Part shown: positions 8,000-16,033 of the stretch, in pieces
Numbering within the stretch: the stretch's first letter is position 1
Layout of the letters: each line of letters opens with the position of its first letter
Assembly (NCBI GenBank): GCA_964651435.1
Contig: CAZYVU010000005.1
Location: 1-64,000, forward strand
Length of the DNA stretch: 64,000 nucleotides
Direction: 5' to 3'
DNA from: CAZYVU01 sp964651435
GTDB lineage: Bacteria; Desulfobacterota; Syntrophorhabdia; Syntrophorhabdales; CAYQXL01
Notes under the pieces: model-generated
What the model was told of the DNA's origin: nothing
The model's database searches: none
The model's input: only the letters and a program-made list of their open reading frames with translations
Program-made: the position numbers and the translations under genes

Positions 8000-8305
8000 T
8001 TACTTGGGAAGCCGTTTGCGGGTTGTGGGGTGCTCCACTGCGGAACGGCCCTTTGGATGGTCTTCCTCGATCCTTTCAATGCCGGCATAGTAGCAGCACG
8101 TGACGCTCTTGAAGTTGTTGTCGAAGACGCGCACGTGGCCGTCCTGGAAGTCGATCCTGACGTAGCAGAAACCCCCGGGCAGCTCCGACCTTCTTTCCTC
8201 GACAACGATGCCCAACCCCCACCTTCGGAAACGTTTATGGAAGACCCTGTCCCCCACTTGAAGATAGATTGAGTGGTCGGCTATCACACATATTGTATAG
8301 CACAA
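8000..8305 (-). CDS. Hypothetical protein with small Tudor/SH3-like (DUF3553-like) domain
   Basis: The conserved-looking core is VGDRVFHKRFRRWGLG followed by alternating strands (YVRIDFQDG, VRVFDNN). This resembles the small barrel of DUF3553/CarD-type or PcrA C-terminal domains, where 'GD.V.H..WG.G' is typical. The assignment rests on this pattern only. The start is uncertain: the ATG at 8305 gives 101 residues with a non-conserved N-terminus, and no clear Shine-Dalgarno is seen. It lies 61 bases upstream of selD on the same strand. Confidence 0.5.
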   Translation of the reverse strand: MCYTICVIADHSIYLQVGDRVFHKRFRRWGLGIVVEERRSELPGGFCYVRIDFQDGHVRVFDNNFKSVTCCYYAGIERIEEDHPKGRSAVEHPTTRKRLPK

Positions 8306-8358
8306 CAGCGGGGGTGCGGGAAAGGGCGGGGAGGGTGCACGCGGCCAAAAAGTGAGAC

Positions 8359-8388
8359 AAAAAAAGGCGGGGACTTGCGCCCCCGCCT
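8359..8388 (-). terminator. Rho-independent terminator after the acyl-CoA ligase gene
   Basis: On the minus strand a seven-pair GC stem (GGCGGGG with CCCCGCC; 8387-8381 and 8372-8366) is followed directly by a run of seven T (8365-8359). It lies 26 bases past the ligase stop codon. Confidence 0.8.
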
Positions 8389-8413
8389 TCTGTGTTCGGT
8401 GATAATTACGCTG

Positions 8414-10021
8414 TTACTGGTGATCAGCCCACTTTCCGTACTTCTCTCTCAGGATCCTGTGAAGAATCTTGCCGGCGCCGCTTCTGGGCATCTCTTCGTC
8501 CTTGATGAAGACGATGTTCTTCGGTACCTTGAAGCCGGCTATCTTGCCCTTGCAATGAGCTGATATCTCTTCCGGTGTGGCGGTCTGTCCCTCGTGGAGG
8601 ACGACAACGGCTGTTACCTGCTCGCCCCACTTCTCGTGAGGTACGCCTATAACGGCCACGTCTTTAACCTTCTCGTATCCGCCCACGCAGTTCTCTACTT
8701 CTGACGGGAAGATGTTCTCGCCGCCGGAGATGATCATGTTGGCCTTTCTGTCTACGAGGTAGATATAGCCTTCCTCATCGCGGTAACCCATGTCGCCTGC
8801 GCTGAAGTATTCGCCCTTCATGGCTGCTGCTGTCTTTTCCGGCTCCTTCCAGTATTCCTCAAAAACCATGGGGCTTCTGGAGTAGAGTTCTCCAACCTCG
8901 CCCGGCTTGGTCACGAGGTTGCCGTCCTCATCGTAGAACCGGATCACGTCCGTTCCGATGACCTCACGGCCGCAGGAGCCCAGTTTGGTAAGCTGCTCGT
9001 TGGGTTTGAGAACGGTGACGATACCGGCCTCTGTGGATCCGTATGCCTCGTTAAGCTCGGAATTGGGGAACATCTTGAGAACGCCAAGCTTCGTATCCCT
9101 TCTTGCAGGTGCTGAGGAAATGAGAAGCTTCTTGACGCTGCTCAGGTTGTATTTTGCTTTTACCTCGTCCGGCAGGGCGAGCATCATGATGTAGTGTGTG
9201 GGAACGAGTGACGTAAAGGTGACGCCATGGTCGGAGAACGTCTTGAGGAGGTTTTCGGGGTTGAAGCTGACCATGTTGTAGCACATGACCGCGCCGCCCA
9301 CCCAGGTGGCCACAAAGGAGTAGAAGAGGGAGTTGACGTGGCAGCAGGGCATAACGAGCAGGTTGACGTCGTCCTGGTTGAACTGGTGGTCGTAAATCAT
9401 GATGAAGTACTGTGCAAAGAGGTTGAGGTGCGTCTTCACAACGCCCTTAGGCCTGCCGGTGGTGCCGCCGGTGTACATGATGACCCACGGATCGTCGGCC
9501 TCGACGACCGTTGCGGGCTCCTCGGGGCTTGCTTTCGCGAGGGCTTCTTCGTAAGGAACAAAGCCGTCGTACGTCTCTGTACCTATGGCAAAGGAGACAT
9601 AGTTCTGAACTGACGGCATGTTTTTCTTCATGCCGTTGACCTGGTTGATCCAGGGGAATTCCTTGCCGTCGGCAGCGTCTTTTCCGCCCTGCACGATGAA
9701 CACCTTGGCTTCGCCGTGATTGACGATATATTCCATTTCAACGGCTGCGAGACGGAACATGAGGGGGATACAAATAAAACCGCCCTTTGCGGCAGCAGCG
9801 TAGATCTCCATCCACTCAACGCAGTTGTATGCAAGAACGGCAAACCTGTCGCCCTTCTTCATTCCCATATCGGCAAGGGCATTGGCAAGCCGGCATGCCC
9901 TTTCGTCCCACTGTTTGAAGGTGTAGCTCTTGTACAGGTCTTTAATACCAACTTTGTTGGGGAACTTGAAACCGTTTACCCTCACAACATCTTTTGCTGT
10001 CATCCAGCGCCCATTCTTCAT
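8414..10021 (-). CDS. Acyl-CoA ligase (AMP-forming)
   Basis: This 535-residue adenylate-forming enzyme activates a carboxylic acid to its CoA ester with ATP. The P-loop-like A3 motif MYTGGTTGRPKGV is at residues 182-194. YGSTEAG, GEVGELYSRSPMVFEEYWKEP and DRKANMIISGGENIFPSEVE follow in order. PRSGAGKILHRILRE near the C-terminus carries the catalytic lysine. The substrate (fatty, aromatic or short-chain acid) cannot be told from the motifs. It is the last gene of a three-gene operon after a flavin oxidase and an Fe-S subunit, which suggests CoA activation of an acid linked to that oxidation. Confidence 0.88.
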   Translation of the reverse strand: MKNGRWMTAKDVVRVNGFKFPNKVGIKDLYKSYTFKQWDERACRLANALADMGMKKGDRFAVLAYNCVEWMEIYAAAAKGGFICIPLMFRLAAVEMEYIVNHGEAKVFIVQGGKDAADGKEFPWINQVNGMKKNMPSVQNYVSFAIGTETYDGFVPYEEALAKASPEEPATVVEADDPWVIMYTGGTTGRPKGVVKTHLNLFAQYFIMIYDHQFNQDDVNLLVMPCCHVNSLFYSFVATWVGGAVMCYNMVSFNPENLLKTFSDHGVTFTSLVPTHYIMMLALPDEVKAKYNLSSVKKLLISSAPARRDTKLGVLKMFPNSELNEAYGSTEAGIVTVLKPNEQLTKLGSCGREVIGTDVIRFYDEDGNLVTKPGEVGELYSRSPMVFEEYWKEPEKTAAAMKGEYFSAGDMGYRDEEGYIYLVDRKANMIISGGENIFPSEVENCVGGYEKVKDVAVIGVPHEKWGEQVTAVVVLHEGQTATPEEISAHCKGKIAGFKVPKNIVFIKDEEMPRSGAGKILHRILREKYGKWADHQ

Positions 10022-10102
10022 CTTGGATCCTCCTTCATGGTTTATGGTTACTTGGGTATAACAATAACGACGCGGCCCAATATGTAATGCTTCACTCCTA
10101 AG

Positions 10103-11365
10103 TCATTCTACCAGTTCCAGGAAATGGTACACCTTTTGTGGCATCTGTGACCGGAGCACGTTGTCCTGCAGGTTGATCATACAGCCGGGGCAGGCGGTGA
10201 CAACGATATCGGCGTTCGTCGCCTTGATCCCGGCCATCTTCTTGTCTGCTATCTTCTTCGTCAGGTCGTAGTGGTAGACGCTGAAAGAGCCGCCCATGCC
10301 ACAGCACATGTCGGCATTCGCCATCTCTGCGAAGGTGAGCCCCTTGAGCCCTTTTAAGATTGCCCTCGGCTGATCCTTAATGTTCTGATACCGTATGAGG
10401 TGGCATGGATCGTGCCACGTCGCGGTCTTGCCCTCAAACTCTTTTCTCAGCTTCAGGTCTGCGGGGTTGACCTTCATGATGTCGATGACGAATTCGGTAA
10501 GGTCCTTCACCTTCTTCGAGAAGGCCTCGTAGCGCTTCTTCTGGTCTTCCGTGTCGGGAAGGTACTTGGCGTAATCCTTCAATGTGGAGCTGCAGGTGCC
10601 GCAGCCCGTGACAACGTAATCAAACTTTTCAAAGGCCTTAAGATTGTCCTCGGCCAATTTTCTTCCTGTCTCAAAGTCTCCACTGAAATAAATGGCGGCG
10701 CCGCAACAGTTCTGCGCCTGGGGATAGATAACCTCAATACCTCGTTTTGTGAGGAAGTCTATGATCTTCAGCCCCAACTGGGGATAAACGAAGTCCATGG
10801 CGCATCCGGAGAAGAACCCCACCTTCATGGTGGTCTTGCCGGTCTGCGGCTTGTTGACCTCTTGAACCATATCACGGAGGAAGCGGTCGGCGATCTCGGG
10901 GATGTTCCGTTTCCCAAGGCCTTTAATAAAATCAGGTAGATGGCGGATCTTGCCTTCCGTCTTTGGAAGCATCCACTGGAACTTTTGGGCCATCTTGACG
11001 TATTTGCCGAATGCCTTTCTATTTGACATCACTTTGCGGAAGGCAAAGTTCTTGATGAAGCCCAACCCTTTCTTTTTTACCAGTTCGGCCCTCGCTGCCA
11101 CGACAACGCGGTCGATTTGGGTCTTGGCGGGGCACATGGCGACACAACGTTTGCAGAGCAGGCATTTGCCGATAATCTCTCCCATCTCGTCGGTAAACTC
11201 CTGTTTGCCGGCGAGCACCTGCCGTACCAGGTAGTTCTTGCCTCTGGCGACGGACGTTTCCACCTTTTCTTCCTGATAAACGGGACAGAAGAAGCTGCAA
11301 AAGCCGCACTTCATGCACTGGTCTGCCAGCGATCCTACTTTCTTAAGCTCTTTGAGTTCATCCAT
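10103..11365 (-). CDS. Fe-S subunit of 2-hydroxyacid oxidase (GlcF-like)
   Basis: This 420-residue protein has two [4Fe-4S] ferredoxin motifs, CMKCGFCSFFC (residues 17-27) and CLLCKRCVAMC (68-78). Two CCG domains follow, seen in GCGTCSS/CCGAAIYF and CCGMGGSF/ACPGCMIN. This is the layout of GlcF and of the electron-accepting subunits of D-lactate and glycerol-3-phosphate dehydrogenases. It starts 17 bases after the flavin subunit gene ends, so the two should form one complex passing electrons to quinone or another Fe-S carrier. Confidence 0.85.
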   Translation of the reverse strand: MDELKELKKVGSLADQCMKCGFCSFFCPVYQEEKVETSVARGKNYLVRQVLAGKQEFTDEMGEIIGKCLLCKRCVAMCPAKTQIDRVVVAARAELVKKKGLGFIKNFAFRKVMSNRKAFGKYVKMAQKFQWMLPKTEGKIRHLPDFIKGLGKRNIPEIADRFLRDMVQEVNKPQTGKTTMKVGFFSGCAMDFVYPQLGLKIIDFLTKRGIEVIYPQAQNCCGAAIYFSGDFETGRKLAEDNLKAFEKFDYVVTGCGTCSSTLKDYAKYLPDTEDQKKRYEAFSKKVKDLTEFVIDIMKVNPADLKLRKEFEGKTATWHDPCHLIRYQNIKDQPRAILKGLKGLTFAEMANADMCCGMGGSFSVYHYDLTKKIADKKMAGIKATNADIVVTACPGCMINLQDNVLRSQMPQKVYHFLELVE

Positions 11366-11382
11366 AGGTTAGCTCCCCCTGC

Positions 11383-12762
11383 CTATTCCCAAATCTTGCC
11401 TGGGTTCATGATGTTGTTGGGATCGAAGAGCGCTTTCACCTTCTTCATCATCTCGATAACGGTGGGCTCCAACTGCCTCTTGAGAAATTTCTGTTTCTCA
11501 AGCCCTATGCCGTGCTCTCCCGAGAGGACGCCGCCGAGCTCAACGGCATACTCAATGATGCCGTCCATGGCAGCCATGGCCCTGGCGTAATGTTCCTTGT
11601 TGCTCACGTCCGTCAGGACTGCAGGGTGGAGGTTTCCGTCTCCGGCGTGACCGAGAACGACGATCTCCACGTTGTGCTTCTTGGCCAGTTCCTTGCACTT
11701 GTTGATCAGGGCCGGGATGTTGCCGCGCGGTACCGTCACGTCCTCGGCAAAAACGGTTTTTGCCTTGCCGAAAACTGCCGCAAATCCTGCCTTTCTGGCC
11801 ATCCAGTACTGGTCGGCCTCTGCCTGGTCCTTGGCCACACGCACGTCCGTAGCTCCATACTTCTTTGCGATCTCTACGATTTTTTCAGTCTCTCTCTCTA
11901 CTGCCTCGGGGATGCCGTCTACCTCAAAGAGCAGGACCGCATCGGCATCTTTCGGAAGCCCCATGGGCATCATCTCTTCGATGCGGTTGATGACCCAGTT
12001 GTCGAGAAGTTCTATCTTGTCGGGGATAACGCCATTTTCGAGGACCCTGAAGACGTTCTCTCCAGCCTTGGCCACGTCGGCGTACACTCCCATGATGGTC
12101 TTTTTGGCGGGGGGGATGGGGTTCAGTTTCAGCTCCGCCTTTGTTACAACGCCGAGGGTCCCTTCGGAGCTGATGAAGATGTGGAGCAAATCGTAACCAA
12201 CGACATTCTTCAGCGTTCGGCCCCCCAAGTGAACAATTTCACCTGTCGGGAGTACTACCTCAACGCCCAGAATGTACTGCTTTGTTACTCCATATTTGAC
12301 ACAGGCAGGTCCGCCGGCGTTCTCTGCAATAATGCCGCCGATCGTTGCGCCGAGGAAGCTCTGGGGGTCAGGGGGGAAGAAGAGCTTGTCCTTGGCCAGC
12401 TCCATGGTCAGGTGCTGAAGCACTACACCGGGCTCCACTGTCGCCGTCAGATTTTCTTTATCGATCTTCAGAATCTTGTTCATTTTCGTCGTGCAGAGCA
12501 CGATTCCGCCCTGAACGGGAATAGAGCCGCCGCTTACGTTTGTGCCGCCTCCCCTCGGTGTGACCGGTATTTTTTCTGCGTTGGCCAGCTTCATAATGTC
12601 GGAAACCTGTTGGGTGCTGGTGGGGAACACAACAACGTCAGGCTCGTGCGTCCAGCTTGTTGTGCCGTCGTAAGAATATGCCTTTAAGGCCTCGGGGGAA
12701 GTCAGTACATTTTCTTTGCCGACAATTTTCTCCAGTTGTGGGATTACTGTTTCTTTGCGCAT
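11383..12762 (-). CDS. FAD-linked oxidase (GlcD / D-lactate dehydrogenase family)
   Basis: This 459-residue flavoprotein oxidises a 2-hydroxy acid such as glycolate or D-lactate. The FAD-binding type-4 domain shows PVTPRGGGTNVSGG and PDPQSFLGATIGGIIAENAGG. The C-terminal domain holds LGHAGDGNLHP and GVLSGEHGIG. The ATG at 12762 is preferred because a G-run (AAGGGGG) lies five bases upstream; an in-frame start at 12798 lacks one. The substrate is not defined by sequence. An AEC carrier gene lies 202 bases away on the opposite strand and could import the acid. Confidence 0.85.
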   Translation of the reverse strand: MRKETVIPQLEKIVGKENVLTSPEALKAYSYDGTTSWTHEPDVVVFPTSTQQVSDIMKLANAEKIPVTPRGGGTNVSGGSIPVQGGIVLCTTKMNKILKIDKENLTATVEPGVVLQHLTMELAKDKLFFPPDPQSFLGATIGGIIAENAGGPACVKYGVTKQYILGVEVVLPTGEIVHLGGRTLKNVVGYDLLHIFISSEGTLGVVTKAELKLNPIPPAKKTIMGVYADVAKAGENVFRVLENGVIPDKIELLDNWVINRIEEMMPMGLPKDADAVLLFEVDGIPEAVERETEKIVEIAKKYGATDVRVAKDQAEADQYWMARKAGFAAVFGKAKTVFAEDVTVPRGNIPALINKCKELAKKHNVEIVVLGHAGDGNLHPAVLTDVSNKEHYARAMAAMDGIIEYAVELGGVLSGEHGIGLEKQKFLKRQLEPTVIEMMKKVKALFDPNNIMNPGKIWE

Positions 12763-12964
12763 CAGGGCCCCCTTCATAATTATTGTTACAGATTTCACTT
12801 ACTTATATCTTTTTCTCAAGCCCTTTGTCAAGAAAATCTCAAAGCGTCACAAGGGGCCTTCGGGATTGGCCGGCGTGGGGCAAAATTATTGAAAGATTTC
12901 GAGGGGATGTGCTAAAACATGGCATGTTTCCCACCACAAGAACGGCCCGCAACGGATTGCCTTC

Positions 12965-13882
12965 ATGATCCCCATGCTGGAGGCCATCGCCCCCATCTTC
13001 ATCATCATCCTTTGCGGCTATCTTATCCAGAGGGCCGGTATCCTGCAAAAAGACTTTCTCATAGAGGCAAATCGATTTATCTTTTACTGGAGCCTCCCTT
13101 TTCTGATCTTTACGGGCATCGTCAAGTCCGGCCTCACGGGGTTCTCCATAGCCGCTGTGTTTAGTGTGATCCTGCCGTCGATTGCCGTCGCAGCCATTGC
13201 TATTGCCATAGGCCTGGCCTTCGGTTTAAAGAAGGGACGGCTCGGGACGTTCATTCAAACGTCCTTTCATGGAAACGTCTCTTACATCGGTCTGGCCGTC
13301 CTCTTTTTTGCCCTGGGAGAGGCTGGGCTTTCTCGGGGCAGCGTCCTCATCGGATTTCTTATCCTGGCAAACAACGTTCTCGCGATTGCCATACTCTCTT
13401 ATCTGTCGCAGCAGGAACCTGACGTGAAGCACGCCCTTCAGTCCGTCGTGAAAAACCCTGTCGTGATCGCAACGTTTGCCGGTATGTTGACCGTTTACAG
13501 CGGAGTGCCGGTGCCGAGGGTGGCGATGAAGACGATGGGCATATTGGCCAATATTGCCCTGCCCATGGCCCTTGTCATCATCGGTGCGTCGATGTCTCTC
13601 GGCGTTGTGCGGCGATTCTTCAAGCTTGCCGCCGTGGTATCGGTCCTGAAGCTCATGGTGCTTCCGGCTCTATCGGTCGTTTACTGCCGCCTGCAGGGGA
13701 TGGGCCTGCCGGACATGTTGCCCGGCATCATACTGCTTGCCACGCCCACCGCCATAACGTCTTTTACCCTCTCTCAAGAGATTGGAGGAGACGGTGACCT
13801 GGCCTCCAATGCGGTAACGCTCTCGACAATGCTGTCCCCATGCTCTTTCCTCTTTTGGACGATGACGGTTAGGGCGGCGTGA
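12965..13882 (+). CDS. AEC family transporter
   Basis: This 305-residue protein has about ten hydrophobic segments and is a member of the auxin efflux carrier (AEC) superfamily. Bacterial AEC proteins move malate, malonate, lactate or similar organic anions. Family signs are the N-terminal CGYLIQRAG helix and the paired helical halves with ILANNVLAI and LPMALVIIGASMSLG. The start lacks a Shine-Dalgarno; a TAAAAC box with an upstream TTGAAA (near 12889-12918) could be its promoter. Import of a hydroxyacid for the divergent oxidase operon is plausible but inferred. Confidence 0.82.
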   Translation: MIPMLEAIAPIFIIILCGYLIQRAGILQKDFLIEANRFIFYWSLPFLIFTGIVKSGLTGFSIAAVFSVILPSIAVAAIAIAIGLAFGLKKGRLGTFIQTSFHGNVSYIGLAVLFFALGEAGLSRGSVLIGFLILANNVLAIAILSYLSQQEPDVKHALQSVVKNPVVIATFAGMLTVYSGVPVPRVAMKTMGILANIALPMALVIIGASMSLGVVRRFFKLAAVVSVLKLMVLPALSVVYCRLQGMGLPDMLPGIILLATPTAITSFTLSQEIGGDGDLASNAVTLSTMLSPCSFLFWTMTVRAA

Positions 13883-13894
13883 GGGATGGTTGGT

Positions 13895-14713
13895 TTAGCT
13901 GGAGCTGAGCCTGGCGACCGTCTCCGCGAGACGCGCCGGCGCCCCGTCGTCCGTCTCGTATGTTTCGAGGATTATCTTTCCGCCGTAGCCCAAGCCTTTT
14001 AACCCCCTTACGATCCTCTCCAGGTCGATGCGGCCCTGGTGCAGAAAGTGGTCATCCTTTGTGCCCATATTGTTGTGAAGGTGCACGTGAAACAGGTTTG
14101 ACCGGATGGGGGCAAGGTCGGCAAGGATCGCGCCTTCGGGATCGGCAACACCTTTCTGGAGCTTCGTCAGGTAGGCATGTCCCACGTCGAGGGTCATGCC
14201 GAGCCCCGGGGTACTGTGTGCTATCTCGGCAAATTCGGTAACGTCGTAGAAGAAGAAGTAAGGCATGTGGACGTTTTCCAGAGCAAGACGGACACCGAGC
14301 CCCTCGGCGTAGGTCTGGAGTTCGCGCAGGTCGTCGCGGAAAAGTTCGCGCGCTTTGTCAAATATTCTCTGCGCCCGATCCATGAGGAGCGAGTAGCCCG
14401 GATGGATGACGAGGGGATCGAAACGGTGCTGTGCGGCCAGCTCGATAGCCCTCCTGTAGCGTTCCTTGGAGGCGGCCCGGACCTCCCGGAAAAGGCTGCC
14501 GATGTTGACCTCAAAGAGGGGGCCGTGAAGGGAAAAGCCGACGCCGGTGTCCTGAAGGCGCCTGACACCGGTAAAGAACCTCCAGTCCATCTCCTCAATC
14601 TGGGGTAGATCGTAGGTGCATTCAATCGTCCGGATTCCGCAGTCGATAATCCTGTCGATGCAAGCCAGGAGGGGCTGATTGGGAAAGAAAAAGGTCGATA
14701 ATCCGAACTGCAT
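13895..14713 (-). CDS. Sugar phosphate isomerase/epimerase family protein (TIM barrel)
   Basis: This 272-residue protein has the xylose-isomerase-like TIM-barrel pattern. Conserved blocks are SLHGPLFEVNIGS, PLVIHPGYS, LALENVHMPYFFF, MTLDVGHAYL and HLHNNMGTKDDHFLHQGRID, which carry the His, Glu and Asp metal ligands. KIILETYETDDG closes the barrel. The substrate is unknown; members act on sugars, inosose or nucleic acid (endonuclease IV-like). It is preceded by a marked inverted repeat at 14739-14788 and is convergent with the AEC gene, 12 bases apart. Confidence 0.75.
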   Translation of the reverse strand: MQFGLSTFFFPNQPLLACIDRIIDCGIRTIECTYDLPQIEEMDWRFFTGVRRLQDTGVGFSLHGPLFEVNIGSLFREVRAASKERYRRAIELAAQHRFDPLVIHPGYSLLMDRAQRIFDKARELFRDDLRELQTYAEGLGVRLALENVHMPYFFFYDVTEFAEIAHSTPGLGMTLDVGHAYLTKLQKGVADPEGAILADLAPIRSNLFHVHLHNNMGTKDDHFLHQGRIDLERIVRGLKGLGYGGKIILETYETDDGAPARLAETVARLSSS

Positions 14714-14738
14714 GCCTTGAGGTCCCGGAGAGATGATG

Positions 14739-14788
14739 AGCCGTCAACCCCGAGGTGAGGGGTTATCCGCCACTGAAGGTTGACGGCT
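14739..14788 (-). repeat. 11-bp inverted repeat with an alternative inner hairpin
   Basis: AGCCGTCAACC (14739-14749) and its exact complement (14778-14788) form an 11-pair stem with a 28-base loop. Within it AACCCC (14746-14751) can instead pair with GGGGTT (14758-14763). The two foldings share bases and exclude each other. It lies 20 bases after the adk stop codon and upstream of the next gene. It lacks a T-run, so a simple terminator is unlikely. Confidence 0.55.
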
Positions 14789-14807
14789 TCGAAGGGTCCC
14801 GGCCCTG

Positions 14808-15452
14808 CTACTTGAGTGCAGCCTTGACCTGGTCGACAATTTCTTCGCTGCTCAAAGAGCTGATGCTCTTGAGAATGCCTTCCTTCTTGTAGAATTCGAT
14901 AAGGGGAGCAGTCTTTTCGTTATACGTTTCGAGGCGTTTGGTGATGGCTTCCTCGGTCTCATCGGCCCGCTGCACAGCCGGCGAACCGCATTTCAAGCAT
15001 TTGCCGTCCGGTGAAGGGGGCTTGCTTTTTATATTGTATATTTCCTGGCAGTCAGGATTGGAACAGGTTCTCCTGGTGGTCAGCCTGTCGAGAATGACCT
15101 CCCTGGGGACATCGAGATTTACGACAATGTCCATCTTGAGGTTGAGTTTCTGAAGAAGCTTTTTGAGGTCTTCAGCCTGCGGTATCGTTCTGGGAAAGCC
15201 GTCCAGAATAAAGCCCTTTGCGCAGTCCGGCTCTTTGAGGCGTGCTTCCATGATGTCCATAATGAGCCTGTCGGGTACCAGCTCGCCACGCTCCATGTAT
15301 CCCTGAGCTTCCTTTCCCAGGGATGTCTGGGCCTTTACGGCGTTCCTGAGTATGTCACCCGTGGAGATTTGTACCGATCCGTCGAAATCGGTGAGGAGTT
15401 TCGCCACCGTGCCCTTGCCGGCACCGGGTGCGCCCAATAATATGATTCTCAT
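14808..15452 (-). CDS. adk: Adenylate kinase, zinc-binding type
   Basis: This 214-residue enzyme interconverts 2 ADP with ATP and AMP. The P-loop GAPGAGKGT is at residues 7-15, and FILDGFPRT (81-89) and the AMP-binding TGDILR (31-36) are present. The LID carries four cysteines (130, 135, 152, 155), typical of zinc-bound long-form enzymes. The ATG at 15452 has AAGGAGG upstream and starts exactly at the conserved MRIILLG. Length matches E. coli Adk. Confidence 0.96.
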   Translation of the reverse strand: MRIILLGAPGAGKGTVAKLLTDFDGSVQISTGDILRNAVKAQTSLGKEAQGYMERGELVPDRLIMDIMEARLKEPDCAKGFILDGFPRTIPQAEDLKKLLQKLNLKMDIVVNLDVPREVILDRLTTRRTCSNPDCQEIYNIKSKPPSPDGKCLKCGSPAVQRADETEEAITKRLETYNEKTAPLIEFYKKEGILKSISSLSSEEIVDQVKAALK

Positions 15453-15599
15453 CCTGTATCCTCCTTGCTGATTTGATGATAACGTACGAGCGGTCTTGTG
15501 CGACACGTCACATGAAATCAGTCTACCAGACGGAGAAGAAAAAATCATTGAAAAAACATAAGCTACCGGCGGGGCAGCCGATGCTGTGTCCGGGTGCGC

Positions 15600-15893
15600 C
15601 TATTTGGATTCGACGAAAAAGCTGACGATAATGATGATGATCATGCCTGCGCCGAGGACCGAGTAAAGGAGAAGTCCCCATGTGAAATGGCCCATGAGAT
15701 CGGTGAAAAAGCTCCTGTTGAAGACGAAGCCCCAGTAGAAGACGAAGAGATAGGTCATGAGAAGGCCTGTCTTGTGCTTGCCCAAGAGAAGGCAGATGGA
15801 GTTGATAAGGACAAGAAGCATTACCTCCCAAAGGGGTATAGATAAGCCATGGCCCGCGAAAGAGCCCAAATAGCCGTTCAGTCCCGATTCCAT
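15600..15893 (-). CDS. Small three-helix membrane protein
   Basis: This 97-residue protein is not recognised. It has three hydrophobic segments, about residues 20-38, 42-58 and 70-92, joined by short loops, and ends VESK. An AGGAGG sits upstream of the ATG. A strong promoter (TTTACA-16-TATAAT) lies about 40 bases upstream, so it is probably a real, separately expressed gene. Confidence 0.6.
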   Translation of the reverse strand: MESGLNGYLGSFAGHGLSIPLWEVMLLVLINSICLLLGKHKTGLLMTYLFVFYWGFVFNRSFFTDLMGHFTWGLLLYSVLGAGMIIIIIVSFFVESK

Positions 15894-15930
15894 TGCCCCG
15901 ATGGTCCTCCTTGCCGAATATGTTTCTTTG

Positions 15931-15958
15931 ATTATAGCGCGGTGTAGAGAATTGTAAA
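15931..15958 (-). promoter_or_regulatory. Sigma70-type promoter for the three-helix membrane protein
   Basis: On the minus strand TTTACA (15958-15953) and a consensus TATAAT (15936-15931) are separated by 16 bases. The leader to the ATG at 15893 would be about 30 bases and contains AGGAGG. Confidence 0.6.
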
Positions 15959-15996
15959 GTGATAACTATCACCGGGTCCGCCGGAAGAGGTCGATA

Positions 15997-16025
15997 TTGA
16001 CAGTGGCCCGGCTATCCAGCATAAT
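15997..16025 (+). promoter_or_regulatory. Promoter of the UvrD-like gene, apparently leaderless
   Basis: TTGACA (15997-16002), a 17-base spacer and CATAAT (16020-16025, five of six consensus bases). The -10 box ends eight bases before the ATG at 16034, so transcription should begin at or within a few bases of the start codon. No Shine-Dalgarno is present. Confidence 0.6.
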
Positions 16026-16033
16026 GTAGCGCG

